Assembly (NCBI GenBank): GCA_963663945.1
Contig: OY760687.1
Span: 248,001 to 312,000, forward strand
Direction: 5' to 3'
From: Bin87 sp963663945
Lineage (GTDB): Bacteria; Chloroflexota; Dehalococcoidia; Lucifugimonadales; UBA3495
DNA length: 64,000 nucleotides
The position numbers were made by a program, and so were the translations under genes. A model generated the notes under the pieces. That model saw only the letters and a list, made by a program, of their open reading frames with translations, searched no databases and was not told the DNA's origin. Below are positions 55,768 through 63,560 of this stretch, piece after piece. Numbering within the stretch: position 1 is the first letter of the stretch; the number at the start of each line of letters is the position of its first letter.

Positions 55768-56406
55768 ATGCTCTCGGCAGAGACCGGCGGCGCTCGTCTC
55801 GTCGTGATCGACTACGAATCCGGCAACCTGCGCAGCGTGGCGCGGGCGGTGGAGAAAGCCGGCGTCGTTCCCACCGTGACCTCCGACCCGGCAGCGCTGG
55901 AGAATGCGGACGGCGTAATCCTGCCCGGCGTGGGATCGGGCCCCGCCGCCATGTCCGCGCTGCAGTCCCGGGGCCTCGTCGAACCGTTGCTGGACTACAT
56001 CGCCAGCGGGAGGCCTTTCCTGGGCGTCTGCCTGGGCCTGCAATTGCTGTTGGATGCCACCGATGAGGGCGACGCCGAATGCCTGGGCCTGGTGCCCGGC
56101 CGGGTCCGCCGATTGCCCGACGGCCTCAAGGTGCCCCACATGGGGTGGAATACCGTGGAGTTCCAGCGGGAGCATCCCCTGTGGAAGGGCATACCCCAAG
56201 ACAGCCATTTCTACTTCGTCCACAGCTACTACGCTGACCCCGTCGCCCGAGACGACGTCGCCGGCATGACCGAGTACGGCGTCCCGTTCTGCAGCATATA
56301 CGCCCGCGACAACGTTGTCGCCACGCAGTTCCACCCCGAAAAGAGTGGCGACAATGGCCTCCGCGTCTACGCCAATTTCATCGGGCAGGTCACGGCCCAG
56401 GCGTAA
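55768..56406 (+). CDS. hisH: Imidazole glycerol phosphate synthase subunit HisH
   Basis: A 212-residue glutamine amidotransferase that feeds ammonia to HisF in histidine synthesis. HisH-specific start: VVIDYESGNLRSVARAVEKAG. The triad is C88 in GVCLGLQ, H189 and E191 in QFHPEKSG; MGWNTVEF and FYFVHSYYADP are HisH marks. hisA follows after 43 bases. hisF is not in the window. The first eight residues are variable, so the start could lie slightly downstream. Confidence 0.94.
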   Translation: MLSAETGGARLVVIDYESGNLRSVARAVEKAGVVPTVTSDPAALENADGVILPGVGSGPAAMSALQSRGLVEPLLDYIASGRPFLGVCLGLQLLLDATDEGDAECLGLVPGRVRRLPDGLKVPHMGWNTVEFQREHPLWKGIPQDSHFYFVHSYYADPVARDDVAGMTEYGVPFCSIYARDNVVATQFHPEKSGDNGLRVYANFIGQVTAQA

Positions 56407-56449
56407 CTCGCCGTCTGGATCATCCCGATAGCCAGGGGTAACCGGCAAC

Positions 56450-57169
56450 ATGGAAATCATACCCGCAATCGACCTGCGCGGCGGCAACTGTGTCCGCCTG
56501 TACCAGGGCGACTACGAGCAGGAAACGGTCTTCTCCGACGACCCGCTGGGCGTAGCCGAACGGTGGCAGGCCGAGGGTGGTGAACGCCTGCACATCGTCG
56601 ACCTGGACGGCGCGCACACCGGCAACCCCGCCAACCTGGCCGCGATCACGGCCATCACCGGCCGGCTGACCATACCGGTGCAGGTGGGCGGAGGCATTCG
56701 CAGCGTCGACACCGCGGCGGGCCTGTTCGACGCTGGCGCGGCCCGCGTGGTGGTCGGCACAGCCGCCGTGTCCAATCCCGAGCTGGTGGAAGACCTGTGC
56801 AAGCGCTTCGGCAGCGAGCGGGTGGTGGTCGCCCTGGACGCGCGGAACGGCCTCGTCGCAATTCGCGGTTGGACCGAACAGTCGGAGATCAGCGCCACCG
56901 AGTTGGCCGGCCGGATGCGCGATCTGGGCGTGGAGCGTCTGCTCTACACCGACATCTCGCGCGACGGCACGCTGGAGGAACCGAACTACGAGGCCACGGC
57001 GGCCCTGGTTCGAGACAGCGGAATGCATGTGCTGTCAGCGGGCGGCGTGGGCGCGGCGGCCCACGTGGAGCAGTTGATCGATACCGGCGCGGAGGCGGCC
57101 ATAATCGGGCGCGCTCTGTACACCGGCGATATCACGGTGGGCGCGGCTCTGGCTGCGGCGCGAAGATAG
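56450..57169 (+). CDS. hisA: ProFAR isomerase HisA
   Basis: A 239-residue (beta/alpha)8 barrel that isomerises ProFAR to PRFAR in histidine synthesis. Catalytic D8 in IPAIDLRGG and D130 in VALDARNG are present. The phosphate-binding loops are QVGGGIRS and SAGGVGAAAHVEQL. The C-terminal half retains TDISRDGTLEEPNYE. Full length. It forms a pair with hisH and ends 29 bases from a convergent acetyltransferase gene. Confidence 0.95.
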   Translation: MEIIPAIDLRGGNCVRLYQGDYEQETVFSDDPLGVAERWQAEGGERLHIVDLDGAHTGNPANLAAITAITGRLTIPVQVGGGIRSVDTAAGLFDAGAARVVVGTAAVSNPELVEDLCKRFGSERVVVALDARNGLVAIRGWTEQSEISATELAGRMRDLGVERLLYTDISRDGTLEEPNYEATAALVRDSGMHVLSAGGVGAAAHVEQLIDTGAEAAIIGRALYTGDITVGAALAAARR

Positions 57170-57197
57170 GCGGAAGAACGGCTCTCCGGAAGAACGG

Positions 57198-57821
57198 CTA
57201 GGCTGCGGCGGCCGCCACGGCGTCGTCGTCGCCCACCGCTGCGCCGCCACGTTGGTCCAGGTACTGCTGGCGCAGTTCCAGCCGCTCGAACGAGGTCTCA
57301 TCCCAGTCGTCCCGGTGGACTTCCATCAGGATGAAATCGTGGGACATCCTGCGGACATTGCGTACCGCGTTGAACCCCGAGCGCTCGAAGCACTTCTGTG
57401 CCCGGTGGTTCCATTCCAAGGTGTGCAGGTACACCCGCTTGAGCCGCAGGTCTTCGAACATGTGGTGCAGCAGCGTCACCACCGCGTCGTAGCCGTAGCC
57501 GCCGCTCCAGTAGTCCCGGTCTCCGATGACGATGCCGAGTTCGGCTTCCTTGGAAAGGCTGTCGAGGTCGTAGTACATGCAGTTGCCGATGAACTTGCCC
57601 CCGGCAACCTCGATGGCGAAGTGATGCGAGCCAGGCGTGGGCCAGCGGACCTGGTCCTCGAAGAGCTTGAGGTAGCGCTCGTACTTCATGGTCAGCGGGT
57701 AGGCGGCGTCCAGGCGGGCGATCTCAGGATCGCTGCGCCAGATGTAGTCTTTCTCGGCGTCTTCCATCCGCTTGCTTCGCAGCAGCACGCGGACGCCCCG
57801 CAAAACCAGGTCCTTGCTCAT
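57198..57821 (-). CDS. GNAT-family N-acetyltransferase (RimJ/RimL type)
   Basis: A 207-residue GNAT protein. GVRVLLRSKRMEDAEKDYIWRSDPEIARLD is the N-terminal RimL-like start. ELGIVIGDRDYWSGGYGYDAV is the acetyl-CoA-binding motif A equivalent (G-x-G-Y). VYLHTLEWNHRAQKCFERSGF is motif B. Such enzymes acetylate protein N-termini, amines or antibiotics; no target is evident. The start overlaps the Nudix gene by 4 bases, indicating coupled translation. The C-terminus ends in an alanine run. Confidence 0.9.
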   Translation of the reverse strand: MSKDLVLRGVRVLLRSKRMEDAEKDYIWRSDPEIARLDAAYPLTMKYERYLKLFEDQVRWPTPGSHHFAIEVAGGKFIGNCMYYDLDSLSKEAELGIVIGDRDYWSGGYGYDAVVTLLHHMFEDLRLKRVYLHTLEWNHRAQKCFERSGFNAVRNVRRMSHDFILMEVHRDDWDETSFERLELRQQYLDQRGGAAVGDDDAVAAAAA

Positions 57822-58399
57822 AGCTCCGCGCCTCGCCGGTAGGAGTCGATCAACGACCGGGCCGCTTCCAAAACCTCGCGCTCGTTGTCATATTCGAGCA
57901 GTTCCACCGCCTCTTCGTAGCTGCACCATTCCACGACGTCGAACTCGGCGTCGTGTTCCGAGGTGCTGCCGCCCTTGGGCTCCATGAGGTAGAAGTAGAC
58001 GGTCTTGTCGTAGCGGACGCCGTCGTCGTGGCCAACGAAGAAATACCGAATGCTCGTTATGGGCGCCAGGACGTTGACGTGCACGCCGGTTTCTTCCTGC
58101 ACTTCCCGACGGGCCGTCTGCTCAACGGTTTCGCCCCGTTCGGGAGTCCCCTTGGGCAGTCGCCAGGTCAACGGAGCATCCTCGCCGTGGTGTCCGGGAC
58201 GCACCCGGGCGCACAGCAGGGTCTCAATCAGGTCGTCCGTTTGCCGGAACACGAGACCACCGGCAGACACGACCTTCACGTTGGAGCGGGGTCCGGTCAC
58301 CCATGGATCGGACACCGCCGGCATGGCGTCGTCATCAAAGCCGAAGCCGGCGCTGGCAACGCGCGGTTCGTCGTCTGGAAGTAGCGTGGGGTTTGTCAT
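57818..58399 (-). CDS. Nudix hydrolase
   Basis: A 193-residue Nudix-superfamily hydrolase. The Nudix box spans residues 84-106: G84, E90, R98-E99, E102-E103 and G105, matching GX5EX7REUXEEXGU. The fold starts near VKVVSAGGLVFR. The N-terminal 40 residues are variable. Preceding TWRLPKG fits diadenosine-polyphosphate or nucleotide-sugar hydrolases, but the substrate is not set. It overlaps the GNAT gene by 4 bases. No ribosome site stronger than average is seen. Confidence 0.92.
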   Translation of the reverse strand: MTNPTLLPDDEPRVASAGFGFDDDAMPAVSDPWVTGPRSNVKVVSAGGLVFRQTDDLIETLLCARVRPGHHGEDAPLTWRLPKGTPERGETVEQTARREVQEETGVHVNVLAPITSIRYFFVGHDDGVRYDKTVYFYLMEPKGGSTSEHDAEFDVVEWCSYEEAVELLEYDNEREVLEAARSLIDSYRRGAEL

Positions 58400-58557
58400 G
58401 AGATCGAAATCTGAAAAAACATATTCCGATCATTGTAGCCGCAGGGCCGGGACGGGTCAAACGGCCCTGCGGCTTGTAACCCGTTTGGGCAAGATCGTCG
58501 AGGCGGTTAGAACGCCCCCTACGCGTTCGATCCTGGGCTGCCGCACCGCGTTATCTG

Positions 58558-58590
58558 GCCAGGGCCGGCGTCGCCCCCGCCGGCCCTGGC
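58558..58590 (-). terminator. Strong hairpin after secreted-protein gene
   Basis: GCCAGGGCCGGCG (58558-58570) and CGCCGGCCCTGGC (58578-58590) form a perfect 13-bp stem with a 7-base loop, 7 bases past the stop of the 58597-59460 gene. No T tract on either side. Confidence 0.6.
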
Positions 58591-58596
58591 GTCAGC

Positions 58597-59460
58597 TTAC
58601 CCCTCCGGTGCGCCGCTGGGCGGATCCGTCGATTCCAGTCCGCAGGAAGCCAGGGCAAAGAATGACGCGAACACCGCGATCAGGTCTTCCTCAGTCGGGA
58701 AAGGCTTAGACAGTGCTGCAACGGCTGGTTGCAGCGCTTTCTGGACGCAGGCGTATTGCTCGCCGGGGTTCGCCTGGTGGAGTGCGCCGGCGAAAGCCAA
58801 GGCGAAGGTCAGGGTGGGAACAGTGTCGTCCGACAGGCAGCTAAAAATAAGGACATCCTCCAGCCGCGGTTCATCGCCCTCGTGGAAGACCGAGTTTTCC
58901 AGCGCGGTGGCGAGCCCTTCCTCGCCCAGTGCGGCGACGACCCGTTCTTCTCCGAAGGTGGCGACGATGCACGATCGCTCCGCGTTTGAAAACACCCCGA
59001 ACAGGTCCCTCCACTTGGGGTCGGGATTGGCGCCGTAGGGTCCAACCGGAATCAGCCGGTCGTATAACTCCCGAAACAGGGTTTTGGAAATCGCAGGGGC
59101 GGCTTCCTCCGGTTCCTGTTCGACGCGGAAGGTCACCTGTTGCGCGTCTGGCACATCCTCCGCGCTGCCGGGGCGGCGGACAAGCAGGTAACAGATCTCG
59201 TCGGGCGAACCCGGCGCGTATCCTGCCTGGTAGCCGTCGTCCGCCTGGTATGCCCGCACTGTCTCGTAGCCGTTGCTGTCCGCGCTGCGTATGACGAACC
59301 ACTCCGTGCCCTCAGAGTCGGTGAAAAACTGCTCTGCCGGCTCTTCCGGCCAACTGGACGGACAGTCCGGCTCCCGGGCGTGAGCAGTGCCCGCAAACAG
59401 GGCAATGGCGACCAGGGCGCCAATCAAGGAAATCGCTGCAATTATGCTTGCCGTTTTCAT
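58597..59460 (-). CDS. Secreted hypothetical protein
   Basis: A 287-residue protein with a clear Sec signal peptide (TASIIAAISLIGALVAIALFAGTAHA, cleavage after AHA near residue 28). The mature protein begins REPDCPSSWPEEP and has an early beta part (TEWFVIRSADSNGYETVRAYQ). A helical part follows, with four cysteines (FSNAERSCIVATFGEERVVAAL, IFSCLSDDTV, QYACVQKALQP, FALASCGLES) likely forming disulfides. I recognise no family. The ATG at 59460 is preferred to a GTG two codons earlier. Monocistronic, with a strong hairpin after it. Confidence 0.72.
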   Translation of the reverse strand: MKTASIIAAISLIGALVAIALFAGTAHAREPDCPSSWPEEPAEQFFTDSEGTEWFVIRSADSNGYETVRAYQADDGYQAGYAPGSPDEICYLLVRRPGSAEDVPDAQQVTFRVEQEPEEAAPAISKTLFRELYDRLIPVGPYGANPDPKWRDLFGVFSNAERSCIVATFGEERVVAALGEEGLATALENSVFHEGDEPRLEDVLIFSCLSDDTVPTLTFALAFAGALHQANPGEQYACVQKALQPAVAALSKPFPTEEDLIAVFASFFALASCGLESTDPPSGAPEG

Positions 59461-59732
59461 ATCCACACCTCACCTGGTATTGGCCGGACTGTTGCATGAG
59501 CATGCTTGTTCAGCCATGAATCTGACTGACCGGTCACATGGCCCGGTTGGCGGCCAACCGATAGTATGCAGTCGGCAAGCCGGCCCGTGTTCATTACGGG
59601 CAAACCAGTTGAAGCGGATTTGTCGACGACCGGATAAGCCTCGGCGAAGCGCCGTTAGACGCCTCGCCGAGGCTTGCGTGACTCTCCAGGAATGGTTGAG
59701 TGGATGCGGTCGGATTTGACTGCGGGCCTGAC

Positions 59733-59996
59733 CTATCCGCCGCCGATGGCCGGCACGAAGTGTACCTCGGCGTTCTCGCCGACCCGCTCCATCAGGCCCA
59801 TGCGGGCGACCTCGCCGTCCACCGCCACCGCCAGGTTGGACCGGATTTCGCCGTCTTCGATCAGCCGGTTGGCGATGCCGGGGAACTGCTCGTCCAGTTG
59901 TTCGATCACCTGCCGCACGTTGCGGGCGGCGACCTCGACTTCCTTGACCCCACCCGTCGTCGCCTGCAGCATGGTTGGGACAAACACTCTGGCCAT
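59733..59996 (-). CDS. MoaD/ThiS-family sulfur-carrier protein
   Basis: An 87-residue beta-grasp protein ending in Gly-Gly (VHFVPAIGGG), the thiocarboxylate tail of MoaD/ThiS carriers. MARVFVPTMLQ starts the fold, and VRQVIEQLDEQFPGI is the helix seen in MoaD. There is one extra Gly at the end (GGG), still compatible. MoaD gives sulfur to molybdopterin synthase; ThiS to thiazole. Given two MoeA genes in the window, MoaD-type function is plausible. It lies 59 bases downstream of a cytochrome c gene on the same strand. 59461-59732 upstream of the neighbour holds no gene I can support. Confidence 0.85.
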   Translation of the reverse strand: MARVFVPTMLQATTGGVKEVEVAARNVRQVIEQLDEQFPGIANRLIEDGEIRSNLAVAVDGEVARMGLMERVGENAEVHFVPAIGGG

Positions 59997-60055
59997 GACC
60001 CTCACCCCCTTGCGTCGATACTGCATTCCATCATACGTCGCCGACCGCGTCGGGC

Positions 60056-60517
60056 TCAACACGTGGCGATGGTGGCGTCCGGCGGGATGATGCCGTTGGC
60101 GCGCTGCAACTCGCGGATGTAGCAAATGATGTTCGGGATGTCCTCGTCCGCCACCGTGGGCACGGGCAGCATGTTGCCAAACTGCCAGTGGTGCGCCGGA
60201 ACCCCGTTCCGCACCGCGCTCTGGATGCTGAAGTCCTGATGGTGCCCCGGCTCGTAGATCTTGTGCACCAGGGGAGGGCCAAGGCCCGTGCCCGACGCGT
60301 TGGGTCCGTGGCACAGCGCGCAGTTGGCGTTGAATACCTGCTCGCCGGTGCGCGCGTTCGCTGACAGGTCAGGCACGACCACTGCCGAGGTGCCGGAGGC
60401 GGGCTGACCGGCCTGGTAGGCCGGCGCCGCCGGTTCTTCGGCCGAACAACCCACCAGGGCCAGGGCCAGTAGCGACACCGCCAGCACGCTTAACATCCAT
60501 GCACGCAGCATATTCAT
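60056..60517 (-). CDS. Cytochrome c lipoprotein
   Basis: A 153-residue monoheme cytochrome c anchored as lipoprotein. Signal: RAWMLSVLAVSLLALALVGC, lipobox LVGC. The heme motif is CALCH in NANCALCHGPNASGTG. A Met ligand is likely in FGNMLPVPTVADEDIPNIICYIRELQ, the class I cytochrome C-terminal helix. It would carry electrons on the outer face of the membrane. The ATG at 60517 is chosen for correct signal-peptide length. It is followed by the MoaD-like gene and preceded by an LLM oxidoreductase, all minus strand, but its electron partners are not in the window. Confidence 0.9.
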   Translation of the reverse strand: MNMLRAWMLSVLAVSLLALALVGCSAEEPAAPAYQAGQPASGTSAVVVPDLSANARTGEQVFNANCALCHGPNASGTGLGPPLVHKIYEPGHHQDFSIQSAVRNGVPAHHWQFGNMLPVPTVADEDIPNIICYIRELQRANGIIPPDATIATC

Positions 60518-60583
60518 CGACCTGGAGATGGGTGGCGAAGCGGTGCAGATGGTCGGCACGGGTTGGTCACGCCCTCGCAGAGC

Positions 60584-61522
60584 CTACGTGCCCAGCGGCC
60601 CGTGGAAGCGCGGCAGGATTTCTTCGCCAGCCTGTTCCAGCTGCTCCATGGACTCGGTGCCGGCGCACAGGGGCCGGATCACGAACTTGAAGCCGCCGGC
60701 GTCGACGTACTGGTCGATGAAGTCGCCGATCTGCTCGGAGGTGCCCACGGCGGAGTACTCGGTGAAGTGCGCGTCCGGCCGCTGCCGGGTGACGAACTGC
60801 TCGGACCTGGCTTCGCCCTCCTTAGGGTCGTCGCAGATGTAGTACCCGATCAGGACGCCCACGTGGTCTTCCTCGATCTCGCGGTCGTACTGCTGGGCCG
60901 TCTCGAACATGATCTCCCGGCCGGAGCGGATCTCCTCGGGGGTTGCGCTGGACACCAGCCAGCCGTCGCCCACGCGGCCGACGCGCCGTGCCGCGGCCGG
61001 ACTGCGCCCGCCGATCCAGACCGGAGGCGAGGGCTTGAGGAAGGTGCGGGGCGTTACCGATACGTTGTGGGTGGTGAAGAACTCACCCTCATGGGTGACA
61101 TCCTGTTCCTCCCAGAGGCGGCGCATCAACTCAATGGCCTCGTCGGTGCGTCGCGCGCGGTCGGCCTTGGGCACGCCGCAGGCCTCGTACTCATCCGGAT
61201 CCTCCTGGCCGAGGCCGACGGCGGGGAAGAAGCGACCCTGGGAGAGCCAGTCCAGCGTGGCCACCTGCTTGGCCAGCACCACCGGATTGCGCAGCGGCAA
61301 CGCCAGCACGCTGGTGCCGAACTTGAGGCGGTCGGAATAGCCGGCCACCAGCGACAGGGCGACCATGGGCTCCAGGCTGAACCGGTCGCTGCAGATGCGG
61401 TCGCTGAGCCAGATGGAGTCGTACTCGTAACGGTCGCCCAGTTCCACCAGGGTGCGGAGGAAGTTGGGGTCGTCGCCTCCCTGTCCGAATGCTCCGGGGA
61501 CGTAGCCGATGGCAACGCTCAT
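60584..61522 (-). CDS. LLM-class (F420 or FMN) oxidoreductase
   Basis: A 312-residue luciferase-like protein closer to F420-dependent family members: AIGYVPGAFG, YEYDSIWLSDRICSDRFSLEPMVALSLVAGYSDRLKFGTSVLALPLRNPVVLAKQVATLD. GRFFPAVGLGQEDPDEYEACG and PPVWIGGRSPAAARRVGRVGDGWL (the LLM W-I-G-G-x-S signature) follow. AAGGAGG precedes the ATG at 61522, which overlaps the HepT stop by 4 bases (ATGA), so it is coupled to the toxin-antitoxin genes. That coupling is unusual for a metabolic enzyme. Confidence 0.9.
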   Translation of the reverse strand: MSVAIGYVPGAFGQGGDDPNFLRTLVELGDRYEYDSIWLSDRICSDRFSLEPMVALSLVAGYSDRLKFGTSVLALPLRNPVVLAKQVATLDWLSQGRFFPAVGLGQEDPDEYEACGVPKADRARRTDEAIELMRRLWEEQDVTHEGEFFTTHNVSVTPRTFLKPSPPVWIGGRSPAAARRVGRVGDGWLVSSATPEEIRSGREIMFETAQQYDREIEEDHVGVLIGYYICDDPKEGEARSEQFVTRQRPDAHFTEYSAVGTSEQIGDFIDQYVDAGGFKFVIRPLCAGTESMEQLEQAGEEILPRFHGPLGT

Positions 61523-61899
61523 GATGGTTGGCCTCCTTGGGAGTTGTCGGTAATTGTGTCGAACGCCGCAATCAGTGCAGGCAGGCTGTTGACCACCGTG
61601 TCGTGTACAACGAGCGTCTCGACATCATAGTACTGGTGAATGAGAATGTTCCGCATACCTACGATTTTGCCCCATGGAATCAGCGGCAACGCATGGTATG
61701 TCGCATTGGAGAGTTTATTGGCTGCTTCTCCGACGACTGATACCAGGTAGTTGAGAGCTAACTGACGTGTCCGGTCACGCTCCAAGTCCTCCAGACTGGC
61801 GTCTCCCAATATTGCGATGGCTTCCCGAGCGTGGCTGATGATGTGAGTTATGCGCTCGGCTTCAGTTGGCGGGTGCCGGTTGGACGGACGCAGCATCAC
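61519..61899 (-). CDS. HepT-like (DUF86) HEPN ribonuclease toxin
   Basis: A 126-residue HepT/DUF86 HEPN protein. The four-helix pattern is ERITHIISHAREAIAILGD, then RTRQLALNYLVSVVGEAANKLS and LPLIPWGKIVGMRNILIHQYYDVE. The RNase and AMPylation motif RX4HXY is intact: R83, H88, Y90. In characterised pairs MntA AMPylates this Tyr to silence HepT. Here the upstream MntA-like gene overlaps by 38 bases and is degenerate. The start may be ATG 61899 or the next codon. Downstream overlap of 4 bases with an LLM gene. Confidence 0.92.
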   Translation of the reverse strand: MMLRPSNRHPPTEAERITHIISHAREAIAILGDASLEDLERDRTRQLALNYLVSVVGEAANKLSNATYHALPLIPWGKIVGMRNILIHQYYDVETLVVHDTVVNSLPALIAAFDTITDNSQGGQPS

Positions 61900-62458
61900 T
61901 GTAAATTACCTCAAGGTCAGCGGGGAGTTCGTGGGCAAAGCGTATGCCGACCTCACAGCCGAGAATTTCGTTCAGCTCCTCTTGGCCATCTAACGCTCCC
62001 CATGCCAATTTAGCGCCGGGAGCTAGTCCGGCCAGAAACTCAACGTCGGCGTAGTCGATTACGGACGCGCGGCTGGGGTAAGGCAACTTGGCCAGCCACT
62101 GTATTTTCTTGCGTTTGCAGAACTCGGCAATCTGCTCCCGAAGCATGGGGATGTCCCTGTAGTCGGCCCGGTCATAGACGATACCTGCCTCGCGTGGCCC
62201 GTAGCCCAGGTACATCTCCCGCAAGTACAAGTGCAAGTCGACGCTGCGTCCCAGGATGCGGCTGATTTCGTCCTCTATGGCCGCCAGCTTGAGCAGCGAT
62301 GGCACGTCGGCGGGGTTGAACTCAATCAGCAGCGCCGCCTCGCTGTCAGCGTCCGGGTCGCAGCGCAAGGGTTTGTCAAGCCAGGTAAGGCGCCGTACCT
62401 TGTGCTTCTGACAGAATACTGCGATCTGTTCGTTTTGCTCTGCGCTGATCTCGTTCAT
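61862..62458 (-). CDS. Tandem-duplicated, catalytically degenerate MntA-like nucleotidyltransferase protein
   Basis: A 198-residue protein with two related minimal-nucleotidyltransferase-like halves. The N-half (about 6-98) runs QIAVFCQKHKVRRLTWLDKP and IEDEISRILGRSVDLHLYL. The C-half (about 104-185) runs QIAEFCKRKKIQWLAKLPYP and QEELNEILGCEVGIRF. Active MntA has GS then D-x-D. In the N-half these positions are D28-K29 and E40-x-A42; in the C-half the motif is also lost (KLPYP, YADVEF). So neither half should transfer AMP. It precedes and overlaps the HepT gene, as antitoxins do, and probably blocks HepT by binding. Start ATG at 62456-62458. Confidence 0.85.
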   Translation of the reverse strand: MNEISAEQNEQIAVFCQKHKVRRLTWLDKPLRCDPDADSEAALLIEFNPADVPSLLKLAAIEDEISRILGRSVDLHLYLREMYLGYGPREAGIVYDRADYRDIPMLREQIAEFCKRKKIQWLAKLPYPSRASVIDYADVEFLAGLAPGAKLAWGALDGQEELNEILGCEVGIRFAHELPADLEVIYSDAASVQPAPAN

Positions 62459-62492
62459 GGCTCACGCCCCAGGCATATTGTAGCAAGTCTCG

Positions 62493-63434
62493 CTACCCAT
62501 TGATCGGATCCAGGCCAGCCTCGGCGCGGGCGTCGTTGATGTGGTCCAGGACGCGCATGCGCAGGGGCGGCAGTTCGTAGCCAACGTCGGCCATCATGCG
62601 GCTGTTGTCCACCAGGTAAACGTGGGGCACGGGACGGCTGCCGGTGGTGATGCTGGCATCGGGGATGTAGGCACGCACCATGTCGGCCACGTCGGCGATG
62701 GTCGCCAATTCCCCGCCGCTGATGTAGATGTGATGGTTCAGGCTGTCGGCCAGGGCGACGCGGACGAAGATCTCGGCGGCGTCCTCGGCGTGGATCATGG
62801 GCGAGGCTTCCTGGGGATCGAAGTCCATGCTGACGGACTGGCCGATGGCCGGCAGGGACATCATCAGGCCGCCGATCATGCCGGTCATGCCGGTAACGCG
62901 GCCGTGTCCGAAGACGGTGCAGATGCGCACGCCGCGAATGTCGAGGCCGTGCAGGGTGCGGTAGCGGGCGGCGGCGAAGTCGTTGACCGCCTTGGTCATG
63001 CCGTACACGTTGATGGGAGCCGGCAGGTCGTCCTCGATGAGCGGCCGGTCCCCGAAAGTCTCCTGCACACCGTACACCGCGATGCTGCTGGCATACACCA
63101 CGCGGCGGATGTTGCCCCAGCGGGCGGCCTCGAAGATGTTGTTGGTGCCGTCGATGTTGACGGCCATGCCGGTGGCGGGTCGGTCCTCGGTGTCGGGCGG
63201 CAGCAGGGCGGCCATGTGGATGATGCGGTCCACGTTGTGACGGTTGACGGCTTCCAGCAAGTGGTCCAGGCGGGTCACGTCACCCCGATAGAAGGAGACG
63301 CGGTCCATGAGGGGCTGCAAATTGGGCCGCGGCGGAGCGAGGTCAAAGCAGACCACCTCCTCGCCGCGTTCCAGCAGCTTGCGTATGATGCGGTTGCCGA
63401 TAAACCCGGTGCCGCCGGTAACCATCACTGACAT
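62493..63434 (-). CDS. NAD-dependent epimerase/dehydratase (extended SDR)
   Basis: A 313-residue extended short-chain dehydrogenase/epimerase. The NAD motif is MVTGGTGFIGNRIIRKLLERGEEVVCFDL (G-G-x-G-F-I-G). IIHMAALLPP, VVYASSIAVYG and the catalytic Y-x-x-x-K in NVYGMTKAVNDFAAARYR are present. The C-terminal substrate part (SPMIHAEDAAEIFVRVALADS, YISGGELATIADVADMVRAYIPD) is full length. GGAGG precedes the ATG at 63434. Nucleotide-sugar epimerase or related dehydratase; substrate not predictable. It begins 126 bases from the partial gene at the right edge. Confidence 0.92.
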   Translation of the reverse strand: MSVMVTGGTGFIGNRIIRKLLERGEEVVCFDLAPPRPNLQPLMDRVSFYRGDVTRLDHLLEAVNRHNVDRIIHMAALLPPDTEDRPATGMAVNIDGTNNIFEAARWGNIRRVVYASSIAVYGVQETFGDRPLIEDDLPAPINVYGMTKAVNDFAAARYRTLHGLDIRGVRICTVFGHGRVTGMTGMIGGLMMSLPAIGQSVSMDFDPQEASPMIHAEDAAEIFVRVALADSLNHHIYISGGELATIADVADMVRAYIPDASITTGSRPVPHVYLVDNSRMMADVGYELPPLRMRVLDHINDARAEAGLDPING

Positions 63435-63560
63435 TAATTGACCTCCAGGGATTGTCTGTTAATCATGGTGCGTCCAAATGGCGCTCATGTATCGGCCCGC
63501 TAAGGCATCAGCCGGACATGGCCAATATATCGAGCCGGCTGTTGATCGCAGTTGGGCGTT

